Shown: positions 34,844 through 43,715 of the stretch, one piece after another
Numbering within the stretch: the first letter of the stretch is position 1
Layout of the letters: every line of letters begins with the position of its first letter
Origin: Tropicimonas sp. IMCC34043
GTDB lineage: Bacteria > Pseudomonadota > Alphaproteobacteria > Rhodobacterales > Rhodobacteraceae
Length of the DNA stretch: 64,000 nucleotides
Assembly (NCBI RefSeq): GCF_003390845.1
Contig: NZ_QMEK01000008.1
Span: forward strand, 1-64,000
Direction of reading: 5' to 3'
Program-made: the position numbers and the translations under genes
Notes under the pieces: generated by a model
The model's database searches: none
Seen by the model: only the letters and a program-made list of their open reading frames with translations
Told to the model about the DNA's origin: nothing

Positions 34844-36142
34844 ATGTCCCGCGCCCTTACCCCGAACATCCTCAGCCCACAGGACCTCGAACCGCACTGG
34901 AACTGGGAGGGGCGGCTGCCCGCCTGGGGCCACTCATCGGTCGATTTCGAACGCCGGATCGACCATGACCGGCTGCGCCGCTATCGGCTGTCGCGCACCC
35001 GCAGGGCGCTGCAGGCCAGCGATTGCGGTACGCTGCTGCTTTTTGACGTCAACAACATCCGCTATGTCTCGGCCACCAAGATCGGCGAGTGGGAGCGGGA
35101 CAAGATGTGCCGCTTCTGCCTGCTGACCGGCGATGATGCGCCCTATGTCTGGGATTTCGGCTCGGCCGCGGTCCACCACCGGAAATTCTCCGACTGGCTG
35201 GTCCCCGACCACTGCCGGGCGGGCGTTGTCGGCATGCGCGGCACCATCCCGCCCTCGTTCGGGCTGATGAAGAAATACGCCGAGGAAATCGCCGGCCTGA
35301 TCCGCGACGCGGGCATGATCGACATGCCGGTCGGCGTCGACTACGCCGAAACCGCGATGTTCCATGCCCTGAAAGAGGCGGGGCTGAATGTCGTCGATGG
35401 CCAGCAGATCATGCTGTCGGCCCGCGAGATCAAGAACTGGGACGAGATCCAGTTGCTGACCCAGGCCGCCGCCATGGTCGATGGCGTCTATCACATGATC
35501 TATGAAGAGCTGAAGCCGGGCATCCGGGAAAACGACATCGTCGCGCTGTCGAACAAGATGCTTTATGAAATGGGCTCGGACGACGTCGAGGCGATCAACG
35601 CGATCTCGGGCGAGCGCTGCAATCCGCATCCGCACAACTTTACCGACCGGTATTTCCGCCCCGGCGATCAGGCGTTCTTCGATATCCTGCAAAGCTATCA
35701 GGGCTATCGCACCTGTTACTACCGGACCTTCAACATCGGGCGCGCGACCCCGGTGCAGAACGATGCCTATGTGAAGGCGCGGGAATGGATCGACGCCTCG
35801 ATCGCGCTGATCCGGCCCGGCGTCACCACCGATGTGGTGGCAAAGGCCTGGCCCAGGGCCGAGGAATTCGGCTTCCCGGACGAACTCAGCGCCTTTGGCC
35901 TGCAGTTCGGCCATGGTCTTGGCCTTGCCCTGCACGAACGCCCGATCATCAGCCGCGCCGTCAGCCTGGAAAACCCGATGGAGATCCAGACCGGCATGGT
36001 CTTTGCGCTCGAAACCTATTGCCCGGCGGCCGACGGTTATTCCGCCGCGCGGATCGAGGAGGAGGTCGTCGTGACCGACAAGGGCTGCGAGGTGATCTCG
36101 CTGTTCCCGGCCGAGGATCTGCCGATCGCCAACCGCTATTGA
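34844..36142 (+). CDS. M24-fold metallohydrolase-like protein with an altered metal ligand
   Basis: The 432-residue protein has the creatinase-type N-terminal domain (LLLFDVNNIRYVSATKIGEWE) and the pita-bread M24 domain used by Xaa-Pro aminopeptidases, creatinase and the DMSP lyase DddP. Four metal ligands are in place: Asp280 (AFFD), His357 (FGHGLGL), Glu390 (ALETY) and Glu405-407 (RIEEEV). The second Asp, expected 11 residues after the first as in GYxxDxTRT, is Cys291 (GYRTCYYRTF). It may therefore bind one metal or a different metal, or catalyse a lyase-type reaction. It sits between an SDR and the 2-oxoacid dehydrogenase genes, with AAGGAGG before the start. Confidence 0.8.
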   Translation: MSRALTPNILSPQDLEPHWNWEGRLPAWGHSSVDFERRIDHDRLRRYRLSRTRRALQASDCGTLLLFDVNNIRYVSATKIGEWERDKMCRFCLLTGDDAPYVWDFGSAAVHHRKFSDWLVPDHCRAGVVGMRGTIPPSFGLMKKYAEEIAGLIRDAGMIDMPVGVDYAETAMFHALKEAGLNVVDGQQIMLSAREIKNWDEIQLLTQAAAMVDGVYHMIYEELKPGIRENDIVALSNKMLYEMGSDDVEAINAISGERCNPHPHNFTDRYFRPGDQAFFDILQSYQGYRTCYYRTFNIGRATPVQNDAYVKAREWIDASIALIRPGVTTDVVAKAWPRAEEFGFPDELSAFGLQFGHGLGLALHERPIISRAVSLENPMEIQTGMVFALETYCPAADGYSAARIEEEVVVTDKGCEVISLFPAEDLPIANRY

Positions 36143-36233
36143 AACTGCCCTGTCGGGGTATGTCCCCGGCAGGACAGGACACCCGGATCGCAAGAAGAAT
36201 GGAGGGGGCCTTTGTCCCCCGCAGGAGGACAAG

Positions 36234-37232
36234 ATGGCCAAAGCGCCGAAGCAGAACGCGGAAGACTACCTGCGCATGTATCGCCAGATGGTGCGCATCC
36301 GCACCTTCGAGGACAACGCGAACCAGCTTTACCTCTCCGCCAAGATGCCGGGGCTGACCCACATGTATTCGGGCGAGGAGGCCGTGGCGGTCGGGATCTG
36401 CGAGGCGCTTCGCGTCACCGACAAGGTCACCTCGACCCACCGCGGCCACGGCCATTGCGTCGCCAAGGGCGCCGATTTCAAGGCGATGTTCTGCGAGTTG
36501 CTGGGGAAGGAAGAGGGCTATTGCCGCGGCAAGGGCGGATCGATGCATATCGCCGACCAGTCGAACGGCAACCTTGGCGCCAACGCCATTGTCGGCGGCT
36601 CGATGGGGATCGCGACGGGGGCGGCATTTTCGGCCAAGCTGCTCGGCAAGGACGACGTGACGGTCTGCTTTTTCGGCGACGGCGCCACCGCGCAGGGCCT
36701 TTGGTACGAGGTCATGAACATGGCAGCCCTCTGGAAGCTGCCCGTGATCTATGCCTGCGAGAACAACGGCTATTCCGAATACACCCGCACCGAGGAGATT
36801 GCCGCAGGCTCGATCACCGCCCGCGCCGAGGCGTTCGGGATCGAGGCCCATCAGGTCGACGGACAGGACGTTCTGGCCGTGAATGCCCTGACCGACGGTC
36901 TGGTTGCGCGCGCCCGCAAGGGCGAGGGGCCGTTCTTCATCGAACTCAAGACCTATCGCTATCACGGGCACCATGTCGGCGACATCAACCGGGAATACTA
37001 CCGCTCGAAGGACGAGGAAAAGGACTGGAAGGAAAACCGCGACCCGATCGTGCGGTTCCGCGGCTGGCTGGTCAGCGAAGGCGTCGCCTCCGAGGACGAG
37101 ATCGAGGCGATGAACGCCGAGATCAAGGAGGATGCCTCTGCCGCCGTCCAATACGCGCTCGCCGCGAAATACCCCGATGTCAGCGAGGTCGACATGCACG
37201 TGTTCACCGATGTCGAACACGCGCTGGCCTGA
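36234..37232 (+). CDS. acoA: Thiamine-dependent 2-oxoacid/acetoin dehydrogenase E1 alpha subunit
   Basis: The 332-residue protein has the E1 alpha pattern: TSTHRGHGHCVAKG, GGSMHIAD, and the thiamine diphosphate motif FGDGATAQG ending in ACENN. It decarboxylates a 2-oxoacid or cleaves acetoin with the beta subunit and passes the acyl group to lipoyl E2. Similarity of layout to AcoA is clear but the substrate could be another 2-oxoacid or acyloin made from the imported sugar. A GCAGGAGGACAAG ribosome site precedes it; the gene starts 91 bases after the M24 gene. Confidence 0.9.
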   Translation: MAKAPKQNAEDYLRMYRQMVRIRTFEDNANQLYLSAKMPGLTHMYSGEEAVAVGICEALRVTDKVTSTHRGHGHCVAKGADFKAMFCELLGKEEGYCRGKGGSMHIADQSNGNLGANAIVGGSMGIATGAAFSAKLLGKDDVTVCFFGDGATAQGLWYEVMNMAALWKLPVIYACENNGYSEYTRTEEIAAGSITARAEAFGIEAHQVDGQDVLAVNALTDGLVARARKGEGPFFIELKTYRYHGHHVGDINREYYRSKDEEKDWKENRDPIVRFRGWLVSEGVASEDEIEAMNAEIKEDASAAVQYALAAKYPDVSEVDMHVFTDVEHALA

Positions 37233-37243
37233 GGAGAATGACC

Positions 37244-38239
37244 ATGAGAGAGATCACCCTGTCGCAGGCCGTGAACGAGGCGCTGGCCGAGGAAATGCGC
37301 CGCGACGAGACCGTGTTCATCATCGGCGAGGACGTGGCCGAGGCCGGCACGCCCTTCAAGGTATTGAGCGGTCTGGTCGAGGAATTCGGCACAAGCCGCG
37401 TCGTCGATACCCCGATTGCCGAACCGGGCTTCATGGGCATCGCGGTCGGTGCCGCGATGACCGGCACGCGCCCGGTCGTCGACCTGATGTTCGGCGATTT
37501 CATCTATCTGGTGATGGACCAGCTCTGCAATCAGGCGGCCAAGACGCATTACATGTCGGGCGGCAAGCTGAGCGTGCCGCTGGTGCTGCGCACCAACCTT
37601 GGCGCCACCCGGCGGTCGGCCGCCCAGCACAGTCAAAGCCTGCACGCGCTGGTGGCCCATATCCCGGGGCTGAAGGTTGCGCTGCCATCCTCGGCCTATG
37701 AGGCCAAGGGGCTGATGAAGACCGCGATCCGCGACAACAACCCGGTCGTGATCTTCGAAGACAAGCTGATGTATCAGGACAAGGCCCCGGTGCCGGAAGA
37801 GGAATACCTGATCCCCTTCGGCGTCGCGAATGTGCTGCGCGAGGGGGCTGACATCACGCTGATCGGCACCTCCTCGATGGTGCAGGTCTGCGCGAAGGCC
37901 GCCGATATTCTGGCCGCCGAGGGCATCTCGGCCGAGGTCATCGACCCGCGCACCATCGTTCCGCTCGACGAGGCGGCGCTGCTTGCCTCGGCGCGCAAGA
38001 CAAGCCGGGTGATCGTGGTGGACGAGGGTCATCAAAGCTTTGGCGTGACCGCCGAGATCGCGAGCCGGATCAACGAGAAGGCGTTCTATCACCTCGACGC
38101 GCCGGTGCTGCGCATGGGCGCGATGGATGTGCCGGTGCCGTTCAGCCCGGCACTCGAGGACATCACGGTGCCGACGCCCGAGGGGGTCGCAGAGAACGCG
38201 CGCAAGCTGGTGCGCGGGGAGCTGATCCATGCCGCGTGA
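37244..38239 (+). CDS. acoB: 2-oxoacid/acetoin dehydrogenase E1 beta subunit
   Basis: The 331-residue protein has the E1 beta features FIIGEDVAEAGTPFK, DTPIAEPGFMGIAVGAAM and the transketolase C-terminal domain with EVIDPRTIVPLDEAALLAS. It combines with the alpha subunit in an alpha2beta2 E1. ATG 37244 with GAGGAG at seven bases is preferred over ATG 37238. The stop overlaps the next gene by 11 bases. Confidence 0.92.
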   Translation: MREITLSQAVNEALAEEMRRDETVFIIGEDVAEAGTPFKVLSGLVEEFGTSRVVDTPIAEPGFMGIAVGAAMTGTRPVVDLMFGDFIYLVMDQLCNQAAKTHYMSGGKLSVPLVLRTNLGATRRSAAQHSQSLHALVAHIPGLKVALPSSAYEAKGLMKTAIRDNNPVVIFEDKLMYQDKAPVPEEEYLIPFGVANVLREGADITLIGTSSMVQVCAKAADILAAEGISAEVIDPRTIVPLDEAALLASARKTSRVIVVDEGHQSFGVTAEIASRINEKAFYHLDAPVLRMGAMDVPVPFSPALEDITVPTPEGVAENARKLVRGELIHAA

Positions 38240-39518
38240 CGTCATCATGCCGGCGCTTGGAATGGCGCAGGACACCGGCCTGATCGTCGCCTGGCACAAG
38301 GCGCCGGGCGACGCGGTGGCCGAGGGCGACGTGTTGTTCGAGGTCGAGACCGACAAGGCGACGATGGAGGTCGCGGCCGAGGCCAATGGCTATCTGACCG
38401 ATGTCGCCTCGTCCGCGGGCGAGGATGTTCCGGTCGGTCAGGTGATCGCCCGGATCTCGGCGACGCCCGAGGACAGCGGGACGGCCGCGGCGCCCGCGGC
38501 TGCCGAACCGGACGCGGATCTGCCGGAGGGGCAGGGGGTCATCATGCCGACGCTCGGCATGGCACAGGACAGCGGGCTGATCGTTGCCTGGCACAAGGCG
38601 CCGGGGGATGCGGTCGCGGCCGATGACGTGCTGTTCGAGGTCGAGACCGACAAGAGCACGGTCGAGGTCGCAGCCGGGGTCGACGGCTTTGTCGCCGCCC
38701 TGCTGGCTGAGGCCGGCGAAGACATCCCTGTCGGCGAGACCATTGCGATCATCGCGGAAAAAGCGCCCGCTTCGCCAATTGCCCGCCGCTTTGCCCGCTC
38801 TGCCGCGCCTGAGACAACTCCGGTCGCGCCGGCCGAGGCCCCGCCGAAACCCCCGGTCGCCGAGCCGCCCGTGGCCCGGCCCGCCACAGCGCCCCGCGAC
38901 GACGGCCGCATCCTTGCCTCGCCCAAGGCGCGGCGGCTGGCGCTGGAACAGGGGCTCGACCTCGCGCGGCTGGTTGCCGCGGGCCATCCGCAGCCCTTCC
39001 ATGTCAAGGATCTGGAGGTGCTGCGCGCGCTTCCGGTCGAGGCGGCACAGACACAGACACCGGCGCAGGCGGCCGCGCGGCGCCTGACGGCCGAGATCCC
39101 GTCCGAAGGCTTCACGGACTTCGCCGGCTGGGCGGCCGGGCAGGCCGGGCTTAAGGACGAAGCCGCGCTGCTGGCCGGACTTGCCGGGGCGAGCCTGTCC
39201 CGCGACGGGGCCATTGTCGCCGTCGAGGCATTCGGCCGGATCCTCAGCTTTGCGGTGCCCGCGGGCGGCTTTGGCGCCGTCACCCCGGCCGATCCTGACG
39301 CTGCCCCCGATCTGCACCTGCGCGACCTTCGGTTCAGCCGGATCGGCAGCGTGCATCTGGGCGCCGAGCCATGCCCCGTTCTGACCCTCGTTCGCGCGGG
39401 CGCGGGCCTGTCGCTGACCCTCGAATGCGCCAGCCACCATCTGACACCGGCAGAGGCCTTGTCCCTGCTGTCTGAATTCGCGGGCCGGATGGAGCAGCCG
39501 CTCCGCCACCTGCTCTGA
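38229..39518 (+). CDS. Di-lipoyl E2-like protein with a degenerate catalytic domain
   Basis: The 429-residue protein carries two lipoyl domains in tandem, with lipoylation lysines Lys43 (ETDKATMEV) and Lys142 (ETDKSTVEV), a proline-alanine-rich linker, a peripheral subunit-binding domain (residues about 227-265, SPKARRLALEQGLDL) and a C-terminal region that resembles a shortened acyltransferase domain. The catalytic DHR motif is missing: the equivalent tail reads ECASHHLTPAEALSLL. It probably acts as the swinging arm and assembly scaffold, with the acyltransferase supplied by the separate gene at 40975. It overlaps E1 beta by 11 bases. Confidence 0.87.
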   Translation: MPRDVIMPALGMAQDTGLIVAWHKAPGDAVAEGDVLFEVETDKATMEVAAEANGYLTDVASSAGEDVPVGQVIARISATPEDSGTAAAPAAAEPDADLPEGQGVIMPTLGMAQDSGLIVAWHKAPGDAVAADDVLFEVETDKSTVEVAAGVDGFVAALLAEAGEDIPVGETIAIIAEKAPASPIARRFARSAAPETTPVAPAEAPPKPPVAEPPVARPATAPRDDGRILASPKARRLALEQGLDLARLVAAGHPQPFHVKDLEVLRALPVEAAQTQTPAQAAARRLTAEIPSEGFTDFAGWAAGQAGLKDEAALLAGLAGASLSRDGAIVAVEAFGRILSFAVPAGGFGAVTPADPDAAPDLHLRDLRFSRIGSVHLGAEPCPVLTLVRAGAGLSLTLECASHHLTPAEALSLLSEFAGRMEQPLRHLL

Positions 39519-39533
39519 CCCCTGGAGGCCCGA

Positions 39534-40964
39534 ATGGACTTTACCGATCTCTACATCAACGGCGAATGGCGCAACGGCGCCAATGGCCAGCGGTTCGACG
39601 TGCTGAACCCGGCAACCGAAGCCCCCATCGCCTCGGTCGCCTCGGCCGAGATCGCGGATGCCGATGCCGCCCTCGACGCCGCCGAGGCGGCGATGAAGGA
39701 CTGGGCCGCCCAGACCCCGCGCCAACGCTCCGAAGTGCTGCGCAAGGCGTGGGAGCTGATGACCGCGCGGCTCGATCACTTCGCCCACCTGATCACGCTC
39801 GAAAACGGCAAGGCCGGGGTCGATGCGAAGGGCGAGGCCACCTATGCCGCTGAATTCTTCCGCTGGTTCGCCGAAGAGGCGGTGCGCGCCGACGGGATGG
39901 TGACCCATGCGCCGGCGTCGGGTGCCCGGATCCTGGTGCAGCACAAACCGGCCGGCATCGCCGTGCTGGTCACGCCCTGGAACTATCCCGCCGCCATGGG
40001 CACGCGCAAGATCGCGCCAGCCCTTGCCGCCGGCTGCGCGGTGATCGTCAAGCCCGCCGCCGAGACGCCGCTGACCATGCTGGCGCTGATGCCGCTGCTG
40101 GCGGAGGCGGGCGTGCCACCGGGGCTCGTCAACGTTCTGCCGACCCGCAGCGCCGGTCCGCTTGTCGATCACATGCTGCACGACCCGCGGGTGCGCGTGG
40201 TGTCCTTTACCGGATCGACCGCCGTCGGCCGCAAACTGCTGCACGCCGCCGCCGATCAGGTGCTGAAGCCGGCGATGGAGCTTGGCGGCAACGCCCCGCT
40301 GATCGTGTTCGAAGACGCCGATCTGGAGGTCGCGGTCGAGGGCGCGATGCTGGCCAAGATGCGCAACCTTGGCGAGGCCTGCACCGCGGCCAACCGGATC
40401 TATGTCCATGAGGCGGTGGCAGAGGAATTCACGCGCCGGTTCGCGGATCGCATGGCGGCGCTGAAGGTCGGCGACGGCACCGACCCCTCGGTCGATGTCG
40501 GCCCCTTGGTCAACGCCGACACCCGCGACAAGGTTGCGGCCTTTGTCGCGGATGCGGTCAGCCGGGGCGCGAACATCGTCGTCGGGGGCCAAGTGCCGGA
40601 GGGAAAGGGATATTTCTATCCGCCGACCGTTCTGACCCATGTGCCCGAAACCGCGGATTGCGTGCATGACGAGATCTTCGGCCCGGTTGCCGCGATCCAG
40701 ACCTTTGTCGATCAGCAGGACGTCATCGCGCGCGCCAATGACACCGAATACGGGCTTGTGGCCTATGTCTTCAGCCAGGACATGAAGCGCGCGCTGCAGG
40801 TCTGCGAACGGCTCGACTATGGGATGGTCGGGCTGAACCGCGGCCTTGTCAGCGACCCGGCGGCGCCCTTCGGCGGCACCAAGCAATCGGGTCTCGGCCG
40901 CGAGGGCGGGCACGAGGGGATGCTCGAATTCATGGAAACCCAGTATATTTCGGCCAGCTGGTAA
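39534..40964 (+). CDS. NAD(P)-dependent aldehyde dehydrogenase (succinate-semialdehyde type)
   Basis: The 476-residue protein has PWNYPAAM, FTGSTAVGRKLL, catalytic Glu in MELGGNAPL and catalytic Cys in GEACTAANR, as in the GabD/SSADH branch. It oxidises a semialdehyde to an acid. Embedded between the two halves of E2, it probably removes an aldehyde produced from the locus substrate. A TGGAGG precedes the start by five bases. Confidence 0.9.
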   Translation: MDFTDLYINGEWRNGANGQRFDVLNPATEAPIASVASAEIADADAALDAAEAAMKDWAAQTPRQRSEVLRKAWELMTARLDHFAHLITLENGKAGVDAKGEATYAAEFFRWFAEEAVRADGMVTHAPASGARILVQHKPAGIAVLVTPWNYPAAMGTRKIAPALAAGCAVIVKPAAETPLTMLALMPLLAEAGVPPGLVNVLPTRSAGPLVDHMLHDPRVRVVSFTGSTAVGRKLLHAAADQVLKPAMELGGNAPLIVFEDADLEVAVEGAMLAKMRNLGEACTAANRIYVHEAVAEEFTRRFADRMAALKVGDGTDPSVDVGPLVNADTRDKVAAFVADAVSRGANIVVGGQVPEGKGYFYPPTVLTHVPETADCVHDEIFGPVAAIQTFVDQQDVIARANDTEYGLVAYVFSQDMKRALQVCERLDYGMVGLNRGLVSDPAAPFGGTKQSGLGREGGHEGMLEFMETQYISASW

Positions 40965-40974
40965 GGGGGCGACA

Positions 40975-41853
40975 ATGTCAGAGGTCATCGCTTCACCCTC
41001 GGTCCGCGCGCTTGCCGGCCGCATGGGGGTCGACATCGCACAGCTCGCAAAGGATCTGGACCGCACGACCATCGCCCGCGAGGATCTGGAACGCGGGCCG
41101 TCCGCGGCCGCGCCCGCGGGCGACAGATCCTTCTGGGAGGTCGATCACGGGCATTACGGGCCGGTGCGCGAGGAACCGTTGAGCCGTTTCGCGCAGGTGG
41201 CGGCGCGGAACCTTGCGGCGGCGCAGGCGCTGATCCCGGCGGTGACGCATCACGACCACGCCGATGTCACCGCGGTCGAGGCGTTTCGGGCCGAGCTGAA
41301 GCCCGAGGCGCGGGCGCGCGGCGTCAAGCTGACCGCGCTTGCGTTTCACGTCAAGGCGCTGGCCCGCTCGCTGCGCGATTTTCCACGCTTCAACGCCTCG
41401 CTCAGTGCGGATGCCAAGACGCTGATCCTGAAGGACTATGTTCACATCGGGATCGCCGTCGATACGGCGCATGGGCTGATGGTGCCGGTGGTCCGGGATG
41501 CCGACCGCAAGGGGCTGTGGCAGATCGCCGCCGAGATCGCCGATCTTGCCGCGCGGGCGCAGGATCGCAAGGTGCGGCCCGAGGAGATGGGTGGCGCCTC
41601 GATCACCGTCACGAACCTCGGCGGGATCGGCGGCACCGGGTTCACCCCCATCGTCAACCCGCCCGAGGTTGCCATTCTTGGCATCACCCGCACGGAAGTG
41701 CGCCCCATGTGGGATGGCGACGGGTTCAGGCCGGTTGCGATGGTGCCGCTCGATCTGTCCTATGACCACAGGGTCATCAACGGCGCCGAGGCGGCGCGGT
41801 TCATGGTCGGCTTCGCCCACTTCCTGGCCGAGCCCCTCCGGATGCTGATCTAG
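40975..41853 (+). CDS. E2 acyltransferase catalytic subunit without lipoyl domain
   Basis: The 292-residue protein starts with a peripheral subunit-binding domain (SPSVRALAGRMGVDIAQL, residues 7-42) and continues with the complete acyltransferase domain of 2-oxoacid dehydrogenase E2, including GIAVDTAHGLMVPVVRDAD, ITVTNLGGIGGTGFTPI and the active-site SYDHRVING with His265. It lacks any lipoyl domain, so it must accept acyl groups from the lipoyl arms of the 38229-39518 protein. It is the last gene of the plus arm; no dihydrolipoamide dehydrogenase gene lies in the window. Confidence 0.9.
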   Translation: MSEVIASPSVRALAGRMGVDIAQLAKDLDRTTIAREDLERGPSAAAPAGDRSFWEVDHGHYGPVREEPLSRFAQVAARNLAAAQALIPAVTHHDHADVTAVEAFRAELKPEARARGVKLTALAFHVKALARSLRDFPRFNASLSADAKTLILKDYVHIGIAVDTAHGLMVPVVRDADRKGLWQIAAEIADLAARAQDRKVRPEEMGGASITVTNLGGIGGTGFTPIVNPPEVAILGITRTEVRPMWDGDGFRPVAMVPLDLSYDHRVINGAEAARFMVGFAHFLAEPLRMLI

Positions 41854-42035
41854 CAGGCGTTGCAGGCCGGCACCGGACTGTGATGCAGCCGCCACCGGAC
41901 CCCGGCGGCGGCTCGCGTCACGGTTGACATAAGGGCACTTCGGTGAAGTCATCTGGTTGGTGAAAAGGCGCTGATCCTGTCCTCCGACCGGGGTGAACCA
42001 TCTGGATGTCAGCGCCAGACCGGGGAGGTGCGAGA

Positions 42036-43679
42036 ATGGCTGACAGCGCAAGGTTCGGGATCTGGCGATACTTCTCGGGCCTCGGATTGCTGATCGGGGC
42101 GGCGTTCTTTGCCGCCTCGCTGACGCCCTCGCTCATTCCGCGTCCCTATCTGCTGCAGGGCGTGCTGGGGGGCGTCGCCTTTGCGCTCGGCTATGGCATC
42201 GGCGTGCTGCTGCTCTGGCTTTGGGAATACCTCGGTCTGCCGATGGCACGGCATCGGTTGCGCCAGCAGGCGACCTGGGTCGCGGCGGCGGCGGCAGGGC
42301 TGCTGGTTCTGGTGTTCCTGTGGAAGGCCGCGGGATGGCAGAACTCGATCCGCGAGCTGATGCAGATGCCGCCGCTCGAAACCGGCGATCCGCTGAAGGT
42401 GGCCGCGATTGCGGTGCTTGTCGCGATCCTGCTGATCCTGATCGGCCGGCTGTTTCTGGTGCTGGCCCAGATGTTCTACTGGTGGCTCGACCGGTTCGTT
42501 CCGCCCCGCATTGCCGGTTTCGTGGGCGCGGTGCTTGCGTTTGTCGTCTTTGCCGGGGTGATCGACGGGGTGTTGCTGCGCGGATTGCTGCGCTCGGCCG
42601 ATGCCTCGTTCGAGGCGCTCGATGCGCTGATCGACCCGACCATCCCGCGCCCCGAAGACCCCGACATCGCCGGCAGCACCGCCTCGCTGCTCGATTGGGA
42701 CGATCTTGGCAAGGCCGGACGGGCGTTTGTGACGGGCGGCCCGACGCAGGCCGAAATTGCCGATTTCACCGGCGCCGAGGCGATGGAGCCGATCCGTATC
42801 TATGTCGGGCTCAATTCGGCCGACGGCTTTGAGGCGCAGGCCGAACTGGCGCTGGAGGAGATGAAGCGGGTCGGCGCCTTCGAGCGGTCGGTCCTGGTCG
42901 TCGCGGTGCCAACCGGCACCGGCTGGATGGACCCCGCGGCGATGGACACGCTCGAATACCTGCACCGCGGCGACGTGGCGACGGTGGCGATCCAGTATTC
43001 CTATCTGACCAGCTACATCTCGCTGCTGGTCGAACCGGATTACAGCCTCGACGCCGGGCGGGAGCTGTTTCGGACGGTCTACAACTATTGGCGCACCCTT
43101 CCGAAGGACGCGCGCCCGCGCTTCTACCTCTATGGGATCAGCCTTGGCGCCTACAGCTCGCAGCAATCGGTCCAGTTGCACGAGGTGATCGGCGATCCGA
43201 TCGACGGCGCGCTCTGGGTCGGCCCGCCCTTTGTCAGCCCGGTCTGGCGGTCGCTGACCGACGAACGCAATCCGGGCACGCCGGAATGGCGCCCGAAATT
43301 CGAGAATGGAGCCTTCGTGCGGTTCACCAACGCGGGCTCGGCCGCCGATCTCGATCAGGGCGCCTGGGGGCCGCTGCGGATCGTCTATCTGCAACATGCC
43401 TCCGATCCGATCGTCTTTTTCGAACCGACGGCGTTCTACAGGGCGCCTGCATGGATGGCAAAGCCGCGGGGCCCGGACGTCTCGGCCGACCTGCGGTGGT
43501 ATCCTGGCGTCAGTTTCCTGCAACTGCTGCTCGACATGGCGGTCGGGCTGAAGGTGCCGATGGGGCACGGCCACCTCTATTCCTATTCGGATCACATCCG
43601 CCCCTGGATCGAGGTCACCCAGCCGACCGGGTGGAGCGAAGCCGACATCGCGCGGCTGGAGGGCGTGTTCGCACAATAG
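42036..43679 (+). CDS. Membrane-anchored alpha/beta hydrolase (Abhydrolase_9-like)
   Basis: The 547-residue protein has four to five hydrophobic helices in the first 190 residues and a soluble alpha/beta-hydrolase domain after about residue 230, with nucleophile elbow YGISLGAYSS and a terminal MGHGHLYSYSDH that probably supplies the His. The pair of domains fits the Abhydrolase_9 family of inner-membrane proteins of unknown substrate. ATG 42036 with GGGGAGG six to seven bases before is preferred over ATG 42006. It is separated from the catabolic arm by 180 bases and stands alone. Confidence 0.8.
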   Translation: MADSARFGIWRYFSGLGLLIGAAFFAASLTPSLIPRPYLLQGVLGGVAFALGYGIGVLLLWLWEYLGLPMARHRLRQQATWVAAAAAGLLVLVFLWKAAGWQNSIRELMQMPPLETGDPLKVAAIAVLVAILLILIGRLFLVLAQMFYWWLDRFVPPRIAGFVGAVLAFVVFAGVIDGVLLRGLLRSADASFEALDALIDPTIPRPEDPDIAGSTASLLDWDDLGKAGRAFVTGGPTQAEIADFTGAEAMEPIRIYVGLNSADGFEAQAELALEEMKRVGAFERSVLVVAVPTGTGWMDPAAMDTLEYLHRGDVATVAIQYSYLTSYISLLVEPDYSLDAGRELFRTVYNYWRTLPKDARPRFYLYGISLGAYSSQQSVQLHEVIGDPIDGALWVGPPFVSPVWRSLTDERNPGTPEWRPKFENGAFVRFTNAGSAADLDQGAWGPLRIVYLQHASDPIVFFEPTAFYRAPAWMAKPRGPDVSADLRWYPGVSFLQLLLDMAVGLKVPMGHGHLYSYSDHIRPWIEVTQPTGWSEADIARLEGVFAQ

Positions 43680-43715
43680 CCGCGCTGCCGGATCGTGGGT
43701 CAGCGGCGCGCGGGG

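Noticed and set aside
38163-41072. Very long minus-strand open frame (969 codons)
   Set aside because: It is antisense to E1, E2 and aldehyde dehydrogenase genes with clear motifs, and its translation is Arg/Gly/His-rich without any family; high GC produces such frames.
41888-41909. GCCGCC/GGCGGC hairpin after the E2 gene
   Set aside because: Short stem, no T-run, and such pairs are common at this GC content.
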